8,382 nt of DNA from Tannerella sp. (lineage in GTDB: Bacteria; Bacteroidota; Bacteroidia; Bacteroidales; Tannerellaceae), in contig JAITHS010000318.1 in the NCBI GenBank assembly GCA_031279875.1, positions 1 to 8,382 on the forward strand, read 5' to 3'. Under the pieces are notes generated by a model. It did not search any database. It was not told the DNA's origin and worked only from the letters and a program-made list of their open reading frames with translations. Of this stretch, positions 1 to 6,211 are shown piece by piece. Every line of letters begins with the position of its first letter. The first letter of the stretch is position 1. A program made the translations under genes and the position numbers.

Positions 1-8
1 TTTAATTT

Positions 9-1754
9 TTAATTCCCCCCGACGAGGTTATCCACCTGCCGGTCGTAGTCGTTGAATTTGTCGCTGCGGAACTCTGAGTAGTTCATCTGTTTAAACAGGT
101 TGATGAGGCGCTTGAAATAGTCCGACACTTCGCCGAAACTGCCGAAAGGCATCTCAGCGCGACATATACGGATTACTTTTTTGAGCATATAGCCCTGACG
201 TTCAAGCGGGCAAACGGCATCAACGGCGTCAAAAGCGTCCTGTTGCAGTATCACGAAATCTATCAGTTCCGATTTCCAGAATATTACGTGATAATCGACC
301 GGCACTCCGTCGTCGCCGAGTATGTTGATTTGTTCCGAAATCTCTTTACCGCGCAACATTCTGGTTTTGACTTCGTTGACCATATCGATCCAGTCGGCGG
401 AGATATGTTGGGCTATATAGTCGGCAAACTCCGGATATTCAAGATATTTGGAATAGCTGTCGATGGGATTGACGGCGGGGTATCGTTTGCGGTCGGCACG
501 CGCCTGTTCGAGGGCATAGAAACAGCGGGCTACTTTTTTAGTATTCTCGGTAACAGGCTCTTTGAGGTTTCCTCCGGCGGGCGAAACGGTACCGATAAAC
601 GTTACCGAACCCGTTTTACCGTTATCGAGCGTTACCATTCCTGCGCGGGCGTAGAAATTAGCCACGATAGCCGACAGATCCATCGGAAAAGCGTCCTGTC
701 CGGGAAGTTCTTCCAATCGGTTCGACATTTCGCGGAGCGCCTGCGCCCAACGTGACGTCGAGTCGGCCATCAGCAGCACTTTCAGTCCCATGCTGCGGTA
801 GTATTCGGCAATCGTCATGGCGGTATAGACCGACGCTTCGCGTGCTGCAACGGGCATGTTCGATGTGTTGGCAATGATAACCGTCCGTTCCATCAGTTTG
901 CGTCCGGTGTGCGGATCTTCAAGTTCGGGAAATTCGTAGAAAATCTCCACCACTTCGTTAGCACGTTCGCCGCAGGCAGCCATGATAACGATGTCGGCTT
1001 CGGCCTGTTTTGATATTGCGTGTTGCAGAACGGTTTTGCCCGTACCAAACGGGCCGGGGATAAAGCCTGTACCGCCTTCAACAATCGGATTAACGGTATC
1101 AATGATACGGACGCCCGTTTCAAGCAGTTTGTAAGGGCGCGGCTTCTCTTTGTAGCACGTAATGGGCTTTTTAACAGCCCATTTCTGCGTCATCGTAACG
1201 TTGTGGTCTGTGCCGTTAGCGTCGGTTACGACGGCGATTGTTTGATTTACGGTATATTTACCTCGCGGGGCGATAGATTTAACCGTATAAGTACCTTCAA
1301 ATTTGAACGGCACCATAATACGGTGAGGCTGATGATTTTCTTCCACTTCACCGAGCCACGAACCGGCTTTAACCGTATTTCCGATGGATGCAAGCGGACT
1401 GAAATCCCAAAGTCGCTCACTGTCAAGCGCTTCCGTATATTGTCCGCGTTTCAGGAATACACCGTCCATGCTGTCGAGGTCGTTTTGCAGACCGTCGTAG
1501 TTGCGCGACAGCATACCCGGACCAAGCGTTACTTCTAACAGATGCCCCATAAATTCGGCCTTATCTCCTACGCGCATTCCGCGGGTACTTTCGAATACCT
1601 GAACGTAAGTATTTGAGCCTGTTACTTTTATCACTTCCGACATCAGCCTTGTACCTTCAACCGTGATGTAACAAATTTCGTTTTGTGATACCGGTCCGTC
1701 GGCTTCTACCGTCACAAGGTTCGCTACGATACCTTTAACTGTTCCTTTTGTCAT
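9..1754 (-). CDS. atpA: V-type ATP synthase catalytic subunit A
   Basis: This is the nucleotide-hydrolysing A subunit of a V/A-type rotary ATPase, which couples ATP turnover in the cytoplasmic V1 head to H+ or Na+ movement through the membrane V0 sector. The 581-residue length is normal for the family. An N-terminal beta-barrel region (about 1-70) precedes the bulge domain typical of A subunits (about 110-195). The Walker A motif GPFGTGKT is at 234-241, the catalytic glutamate E263 lies in CGERANE, and the Walker B aspartate D331 lies in [10 protein letters not shown]. The C-terminal helical domain follows from about 440. All catalytic residues look intact. The ATG at 1754 is preceded by AT-rich sequence without a Shine-Dalgarno, as is usual in Bacteroidota. 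The partner genes (B, D, I, K) presumably continue left of the window. Subunit E is not directly upstream, where a divergent sugar operon lies instead. Ion specificity cannot be read from this subunit. Confidence 0.97.
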   Translation of the reverse strand: MTKGTVKGIVANLVTVEADGPVSQNEICYITVEGTRLMSEVIKVTGSNTYVQVFESTRGMRVGDKAEFMGHLLEVTLGPGMLSRNYDGLQNDLDSMDGVFLKRGQYTEALDSERLWDFSPLASIGNTVKAGSWLGEVEENHQPHRIMVPFKFEGTYTVKSIAPRGKYTVNQTIAVVTDANGTDHNVTMTQKWAVKKPITCYKEKPRPYKLLETGVRIIDTVNPIVEGGTGFIPGPFGTGKTVLQHAISKQAEADIVIMAACGERANEVVEIFYEFPELEDPHTGRKLMERTVIIANTSNMPVAAREASVYTAMTIAEYYRSMGLKVLLMADSTSRWAQALREMSNRLEELPGQDAFPMDLSAIVANFYARAGMVTLDNGKTGSVTFIGTVSPAGGNLKEPVTENTKKVARCFYALEQARADRKRYPAVNPIDSYSKYLEYPEFADYIAQHISADWIDMVNEVKTRMLRGKEISEQINILGDDGVPVDYHVIFWKSELIDFVILQQDAFDAVDAVCPLERQGYMLKKVIRICRAEMPFGSFGEVSDYFKRLINLFKQMNYSEFRSDKFNDYDRQVDNLVGGN

Positions 1755-1776
1755 AATATTTTTTAATAAACAGCCG

Positions 1777-1808
1777 CAAAATTACGAATAAATATCAGAC
1801 AAAACAAA
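1777..1808 (-). promoter_or_regulatory. Bacteroides-type promoter for the V-ATPase transcript
   Basis: On the minus strand the -7 element TAATTTTG (1784-1777) matches the Bacteroidota consensus TAnnTTTG. A TTTG -33 element lies at 1808-1805, giving a spacer of exactly 20 bases, within the usual 19-21. Transcription should start a few bases after 1777, leaving a very short 5' UTR of roughly 15-20 bases before the ATG at 1754. This makes subunit A the promoter-proximal gene. The elements are seen directly; promoter activity is inferred. Confidence 0.75.
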
Positions 1809-1824
1809 AAAAAAATATTTTTTC

Positions 1825-1856
1825 TTTGCGGATTTGAAAAAAATAGATTAATTTTG
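1825..1856 (+). promoter_or_regulatory. Bacteroides-type promoter for the uronate operon
   Basis: TTTG at 1825-1828, a 20-base spacer, and TAATTTTG at 1849-1856 match the primary-sigma promoter of Bacteroidota (TTTG-N19-21-TAnnTTTG). The start codon at 1879 lies 23 bases past the end of the -7 element, so the leader is about 15-20 bases. A run of ten A residues (1806-1815) followed by a T-rich tract (1818-1823) lies just upstream and may act as an UP-like or bent element. No inverted repeat resembling an operator was recognised apart from the symmetry of the two promoters themselves. Confidence 0.75.
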
Positions 1857-1878
1857 CCGCCGATAAATATTATTTTAT

Positions 1879-3255
1879 ATGAAAAAAACATATCTTATTT
1901 ATGCGGTTTTACTGCTTATAAATGTTTCATGCACAATGAAAAAGGAACAGACAGACACTAATGACGTGCGGCTTATAACGCTTGATCCGGGGCATTTTCA
2001 TGCTGCGCTGGTTCAGAAAATTTCTTACCCCGGTGTAAGTCCCGACGTCTATGTTTATGCGCCCGCCGGAGCCGATCTTGACGAACATCTCAAAAAAATC
2101 GACGCCTATAACACCCGCGCCGAAAATCCGGCCAAATGGAATGAAATCGTTTATACCGGACAGGATTTTTTCGACCGTATGATTGCCGAAAAGAAAGGAA
2201 ATGTGATGGTTACGGCCGGTAATAACGGTAAGAAAACAGAGTATATCCTCAAAACGCTTCAAGCCGGCATCAATGTGCTGGCGGATAAGCCTATGGCTAT
2301 TAATGCTGCTGATTATGAGATACTTAAACAATGTTTCGACGTAGCAAAAGAAAAAGGTATCCTGTTGTATGACATTATGACGGAGCGTTTCGAGATTGCC
2401 ACTATTTTGCAAAAAGAATTTTCGCAAATAGCAGCCGTCTATGGCGAGCAGCAGCAAGGCACGCCGACAGAGCCGGGGATGATGACAGAAAGCATTCATC
2501 ATTTCTTCAAAGTAGTGTCGGGAAAGCCGTTAATACGTCCGGCATGGTTTTTTGATACCGAGCAGCAAGGCGAAGGCATTGTGGACGTTACGACACATCT
2601 GATTGACCTTGTTCAGTGGCAACTGTTTCCCGAACAGTCGATCGAATACGTTCAAGATGTGGAACTTATCGATGCCAACCGCTGGACTACTTCTATCTCG
2701 CCCGCTCAATTCGGTGAGGTAACGGGACTTCAAACAGGCTATCCCGATTTTCTGAAAAAAGACGTCGTCAACGATACCTTAAAAGTATATGCCAATGGCG
2801 ATATATTGTTTAAACTGCGCGGCGTATATGCCCAAGTAGCGGTCAAGTGGAACTATACTTATCCCCAAGGCGGTGGCGACACACATTACGCCATAATGCG
2901 AGGCTCGAAAGCACATCTCATCATTGAACAGGGCAAAGAGCAAAATTATCGTCCTACATTATATATACAGTGTGTCGATAAGGATACGAAAATCTTTGAG
3001 GACGCTCTCAAAAGGTCGCTGGGCGCCGTTGCAGCCAAATACGACGGTATCGGTATCAGCAAACTTGCCGACGACAAGTGGGAAGTAACCATACCGGCGA
3101 AATATCATAACGGACACGAAGCCCATTTCGGACAAGTTACGGAGCATTATCTCGAATATCTGCGCGCCGGTTCGCTACCTGCATGGGAAGTACCGAATAT
3201 GATATCGAAATATCGCCTGACAACACAAGCACTTGAATTTGCAAAAAATAAATAA
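1879..3255 (+). CDS. Gfo/Idh/MocA-superfamily oxidoreductase-like lipoprotein
   Basis: The first gene of the operon encodes 458 residues. Residues 1-18 form a lipoprotein signal peptide: KK, a hydrophobic stretch, then NVSC with C18 as the lipidation site. The lipobox is imperfect, having N at -3, and there is no acidic run after the cysteine of the kind linked to surface export, so a periplasmic location is more likely. The body resembles Gfo/Idh/MocA proteins: a Rossmann-like half (about 30-140), the conserved catalytic-lysine motif as ADKP (K137), and GEGIVDVTTHLIDL with H240 at the usual active-site histidine position. The C-terminal part (about 250-458) resembles the 'putative oxidoreductase C-terminal' domain seen in Bacteroidota homologues. 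The expected glycine-rich dinucleotide loop is replaced by TLDPGHFHAAL (34-44), so cofactor binding is uncertain. Neighbours KduI and KduD suggest a substrate related to uronic acids. The fold assignment is fairly firm; the reaction is unknown. Confidence 0.82.
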   Translation: MKKTYLIYAVLLLINVSCTMKKEQTDTNDVRLITLDPGHFHAALVQKISYPGVSPDVYVYAPAGADLDEHLKKIDAYNTRAENPAKWNEIVYTGQDFFDRMIAEKKGNVMVTAGNNGKKTEYILKTLQAGINVLADKPMAINAADYEILKQCFDVAKEKGILLYDIMTERFEIATILQKEFSQIAAVYGEQQQGTPTEPGMMTESIHHFFKVVSGKPLIRPAWFFDTEQQGEGIVDVTTHLIDLVQWQLFPEQSIEYVQDVELIDANRWTTSISPAQFGEVTGLQTGYPDFLKKDVVNDTLKVYANGDILFKLRGVYAQVAVKWNYTYPQGGGDTHYAIMRGSKAHLIIEQGKEQNYRPTLYIQCVDKDTKIFEDALKRSLGAVAAKYDGIGISKLADDKWEVTIPAKYHNGHEAHFGQVTEHYLEYLRAGSLPAWEVPNMISKYRLTTQALEFAKNK

Positions 3256-3265
3256 ATTTTAATAT

Positions 3266-4108
3266 ATGAAAACAAAAATCGAAGAACGTTGGGGTACTCA
3301 TCCCGACGATGTGAAAAAATATGATACGGCACAATTGAGGAAAGAATTTCTGGTTGAAAAACTGTTTTCTCCCGACGAAGTGCTGATGGTTTATACTCAT
3401 AACGACCGTTTGATTATAGGCGGTGTGATGCCGGTCAACGAGGCGCTGAAACTTGAAACGGTTGACCTTGTTCGTTCGGAATATTTCTGCGAAAGACGCG
3501 AAGCAGGTATCGTTTGTATTGAAAATGAGGGAATTGTGTCGGTTGACGGCAACGACTACAAACTCGCCTACAAAGACGCTCTTTATATCGGACGCGGCTC
3601 TAAGGAAGTGTTTTTCAAGAGTTTGAATGCTTCCGAACCGGCAAAATTTTACTTCGCCTCATCGCCCGCTCATACCGCTCATCCTACTACTTTGATAACG
3701 AAAGAATTAAGACGGACGCGAGAATTAGGCGTTAAGGCAATGTCTAACGAGCGCACACTCAACCAATTGATACTTAACGAAATAACGCCGTGCTGTCAAT
3801 TACAGTTAGGTTTGACCGAGATAAAAGAGGGCAGCGTATGGAACACAATGCCTCCTCACACTCACTCGCGTCGCATGGAAGCGTATTTCTATTTCAAAGT
3901 GCCTGATAAACAGTCTGTTTGCCACTTTATGGGTAAACCGCAGGAAACGCGGCATATCTTTATGGCAAATGAGCAGGCAGTTATCTCTCCTTCATGGTCG
4001 ATTCACTCTGCCGCCGGAACAAGCAATTATACTTTCATTTGGGCTATGTGCGGCGAAAATCTCGACTATGACGATATGGATACTTTTACGGCCGACAAAC
4101 TGCGTTAA
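3266..4108 (+). CDS. kduI: 5-keto-4-deoxyuronate isomerase (4-deoxy-L-threo-5-hexosulose-uronate ketol-isomerase)
   Basis: This cytoplasmic, metal-dependent cupin-type isomerase converts 5-keto-4-deoxyuronate, formed by ring opening of the unsaturated uronate that lyases release, into 2,5-diketo-3-deoxygluconate, the KduD substrate. Its 280 residues match the E. coli enzyme (278) in length and collinear motifs: LRKEFLVEKLF (24-34), the ERREAGI segment (76-82), PAHTAHPT (134-141), the metal site MPPHTHSRRMEAYFYF (195-210) and QETRHIFMANEQAVISPSWS (226-245). The expected zinc ligands are all present: H198, H200, E205 and H247. The start ATG lies 10 bases after the preceding stop, so the gene is cotranscribed with the upstream lipoprotein. 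No signal peptide is visible, consistent with cytoplasmic action. Identification is from family knowledge of the conserved motifs and is strong. Confidence 0.97.
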   Translation: MKTKIEERWGTHPDDVKKYDTAQLRKEFLVEKLFSPDEVLMVYTHNDRLIIGGVMPVNEALKLETVDLVRSEYFCERREAGIVCIENEGIVSVDGNDYKLAYKDALYIGRGSKEVFFKSLNASEPAKFYFASSPAHTAHPTTLITKELRRTRELGVKAMSNERTLNQLILNEITPCCQLQLGLTEIKEGSVWNTMPPHTHSRRMEAYFYFKVPDKQSVCHFMGKPQETRHIFMANEQAVISPSWSIHSAAGTSNYTFIWAMCGENLDYDDMDTFTADKLR

Positions 4109-4154
4109 ATCACAGATCAACAACTTATTAATTACTAAATAACAATTATTGGCA

Positions 4155-5267
4155 ATGAAACATTTAATTTTATCAATAGCATTGTTTTCAATCTCCTTTT
4201 CATGTCAGTCAGGCATCGAAATATCCGTTGAGAACACATCCGACTATGACCGGACGAGTATTGTGGAGATACCCGTCGAACGGTTGATGAAAGTATCGTC
4301 CGGCAAAACATACGTCGTAACGAACGCAAAAAAGGAACAGATTCCGTCGCAAGTTACTTACGACGGCAAGTTGATTTTTCAGACTTCCATAAAAGTCCAT
4401 GAAAAACTTGCGTTCTTTATCGGCACCGGCGCTCATAAAAAGTTCCCCCCCCTTACCTACGGGCGGTATATCAAGGAACGAAAAGATGATTTTGCGTGGG
4501 AAAACGACCGCGTGGCATTTCGTATCTACGGGCCGGCGCTAATTGCGACCGACGGTCCGAGCAACGGTATTGATGTGTGGTATAAACGCACTAACGCCCT
4601 GATTATCGACAAATGGTACAAAGACGACATCGCCAAAAAACAGTCTTATCATGAAGACCACGGCGAAGGTCTCGACGATTACAAAGTAGGCAGGACGCTC
4701 GGCGCAGGTGCTATGGCTCCGTTTATCAACGATTCGTTGCTCATCCTCAACGAAAATTATGTGTCGCAAGAGCTGCTCGAAAACGGCCCTATCAGAACAA
4801 CTTTTCGCCTTACTTACAAAGATTTGGACATCAACGGCAAAAACGTTTCCGAAAAACGCACTTTCTCGCTCGACGCCGGCAGCCAGCTGACAAAAGTAAC
4901 GCAGGAATACGGCACATCCGACACTCTGATAGTCGCCGCCGGAATTGTTAAACGCGAAGGCAAAGACGAAATTTACGAGTCGAAATCCGATTACGGCACA
5001 TCGGCAATAATTTACGTAGAGCCGGAAAACAGCAAAGTCGGCAACGTTTTTATCGGTTTGGTCTTCCCCGAAGGGCTTGAAGAATGTAAATCAATCAATT
5101 CGCATGTGATCGGCATCACAAAATACTACCCCAGCAAGCCTGTTACGTATTATACCGGCTACGGGTGGGAAAAATTCGGCTTCCCCTCAATAACGGATTT
5201 TCAAAATTATATCGAACTCTTTACGATAGAACTTGAACAACCACTAAAAATTTCTTTTGTTAAATAA
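4155..5267 (+). CDS. DUF4861-family lipoprotein of the uronate operon
   Basis: The protein has 370 residues when started at the ATG at 4155. An in-frame TTG at 4149 would add only two residues and is less likely. Residues 1-17 are a lipoprotein signal (MKHLILSIALFSISFSC, C17 lipidated), so the mature protein is anchored outside the cytoplasm. The rest looks beta-rich and carries motifs I associate with DUF4861: FAWENDRVAFRIYGPAL (113-129), GIDVWYKR (138-145), an acidic/histidine motif YHEDHGEGLDDYKVG (165-179), and YYTGYGWEKFGF (332-343). The conserved H, E and D residues of the third motif could form an active or metal site, but this is inference. As I recall the family, it is common in Bacteroidota polysaccharide loci for pectin-like or other uronate-containing glycans; its biochemical role is not known to me. 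Sitting between kduI and kduD, it probably processes or binds an unsaturated uronide in the periplasm. A C8 homopolymer lies in codons near 4445-4452. Confidence 0.8.
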   Translation: MKHLILSIALFSISFSCQSGIEISVENTSDYDRTSIVEIPVERLMKVSSGKTYVVTNAKKEQIPSQVTYDGKLIFQTSIKVHEKLAFFIGTGAHKKFPPLTYGRYIKERKDDFAWENDRVAFRIYGPALIATDGPSNGIDVWYKRTNALIIDKWYKDDIAKKQSYHEDHGEGLDDYKVGRTLGAGAMAPFINDSLLILNENYVSQELLENGPIRTTFRLTYKDLDINGKNVSEKRTFSLDAGSQLTKVTQEYGTSDTLIVAAGIVKREGKDEIYESKSDYGTSAIIYVEPENSKVGNVFIGLVFPEGLEECKSINSHVIGITKYYPSKPVTYYTGYGWEKFGFPSITDFQNYIELFTIELEQPLKISFVK

Positions 5268-5275
5268 TTATAATT

Positions 5276-6070
5276 ATGAAGAATCAATTTTCATTAGAAG
5301 GCAAAGTCGCTCTTGTTACAGGCGGCTCTTACGGCATCGGTTTCGCTATCGCAACGGCATTTGCCGAAGCAGGCGCAACGATAGTTTTTAACGATTTAAA
5401 GATTGACCTTGTAGAAAAGGCTATCGAAGAATACACTAAACTCGGCTTCAAAGCGCATGGCTACGTGTTTGACGTTACGAATGAAAACGAAGTAAATGAG
5501 GCTGTTGCGAAAATTTCACGTGAGGTAGGAACTATCGACATCCTCGTTAATAACGCTGGAATTATCAAGCGAATACCGATGGTTGACATGACGGCGGCAG
5601 AATTTCGACAAGTCATTGATGTTGACCTTAATGCTCCGTTTATCGTTGCAAAGGCAGTCATTCCGGCGATGATAAAAAAAGGCGGCGGCAAAATCATCAA
5701 TATCTGCTCGATGATGAGTGAGTTAGGACGCGAAACGGTATCTGCTTACGCCGCAGCAAAAGGCGGTTTGAAGATGCTTACACGCAATATCGCTTCCGAG
5801 TACGGCGGATTTAATATACAGTGTAACGGCATCGGCCCGGGCTATATCGCGACACCGCAAACAGCCCCCCTGCGCGAACCACAAGCCGACGGCTCACGTC
5901 ATCCTTTCGATTCGTTTATCATCGCCAAAACCCCCGCCGCACGCTGGGGTACTACCGACGACCTGAAAGGTCCCGTCGTATTTCTCGCTTCATCCGCCTC
6001 CGATTTTGTCAACGGACACGTTCTCTACGTTGACGGCGGCATATTGGCGTATATCGGTAAGCAGCCGTAA
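5276..6070 (+). CDS. kduD: KduD-like short-chain dehydrogenase (2-deoxy-D-gluconate 3-dehydrogenase / gluconate 5-dehydrogenase family)
   Basis: This 264-residue classical SDR probably reduces 2,5-diketo-3-deoxygluconate, the KduI product, to 2-keto-3-deoxygluconate in the cytoplasm. The cofactor loop TGGSYGIG is at 15-22. D40 ends the second beta strand (VFND), which favours NAD(H) over NADP(H). NNAG is at 92-95, and the catalytic residues are N119 or a close neighbour, S145, Y158 and K162 (YAAAK). The C-terminus, YVDGGILAYIGKQP, and an extra loop around 199-215 (REPQADGSRHP) look more like proteins named gluconate 5-dehydrogenase (IdnO) in Bacteroidota than like E. coli KduD, which is about 253 residues. 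The operon with kduI, 8 bases after the DUF4861 gene, is the main reason for choosing KduD. Sequence alone does not separate the two substrates firmly. Confidence 0.85.
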   Translation: MKNQFSLEGKVALVTGGSYGIGFAIATAFAEAGATIVFNDLKIDLVEKAIEEYTKLGFKAHGYVFDVTNENEVNEAVAKISREVGTIDILVNNAGIIKRIPMVDMTAAEFRQVIDVDLNAPFIVAKAVIPAMIKKGGGKIINICSMMSELGRETVSAYAAAKGGLKMLTRNIASEYGGFNIQCNGIGPGYIATPQTAPLREPQADGSRHPFDSFIIAKTPAARWGTTDDLKGPVVFLASSASDFVNGHVLYVDGGILAYIGKQP

Positions 6071-6109
6071 GGGTTTATGTAATCTATAAATGATATGATG
6101 CTTGGTTAA

Positions 6110-6202
6110 TTGCAAGGAACAATAGAACCGTCTGAAATAGAGCGAATTAAAAACATATTTCCCAACACTAACGTAATCATAAACGGTAAGTCGGTGAAAT
6201 AA
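6110..6202 (+). pseudogene. Possible C-terminal remnant of a leucine-rich-repeat protein gene
   Basis: The gap between kduD and comEC contains 30 sense codons ending in TAA at 6200-6202. They read LQGTIEPSEIERIKNIFPNT (first 20), then NVIINGKSVK. The pattern GTxIxPxEIERIKxxxPNTxVI is typical of the last repeat of many leucine-rich-repeat proteins, where a helical 'EIERLKKALPN' segment is followed by a final strand. There is an in-frame TAA at 6107-6109 directly before it, and no ATG within the open stretch, so it is unlikely to be an intact gene. I read it as a decayed 3' end left after deletion or rearrangement. A tiny TTG-started peptide is possible but less likely. Confidence 0.4.
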
Positions 6203-6211
6203 ACACTTTAA

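Noticed and set aside
243..1538. Long plus-strand open frames (243-755 and 1020-1538) opposite the V-ATPase A gene
   Set aside because: They lie wholly antisense to a well-supported gene, show no recognisable motifs and have biased composition expected from reading its complement.
1927..2502. 191-codon minus-strand frame within the first operon gene
   Set aside because: Antisense shadow of the oxidoreductase-like gene; no promoter, no family signature.
4149..4154. TTG as start of the DUF4861 gene
   Set aside because: It adds only two residues before a proper ATG that begins a typical lipoprotein signal peptide.
4109..4154. Possible hairpin (TTATT ... AATAA) in the kduI-DUF4861 gap as a terminator
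   Set aside because: Only a five-pair all-AT stem with no following T-run; no internal promoter was seen after it, so the operon probably reads through.
6071..6211. Bidirectional terminator between kduD and comEC
   Set aside because: I looked for an inverted repeat flanked by A and T runs in this convergent gap and found none convincing.
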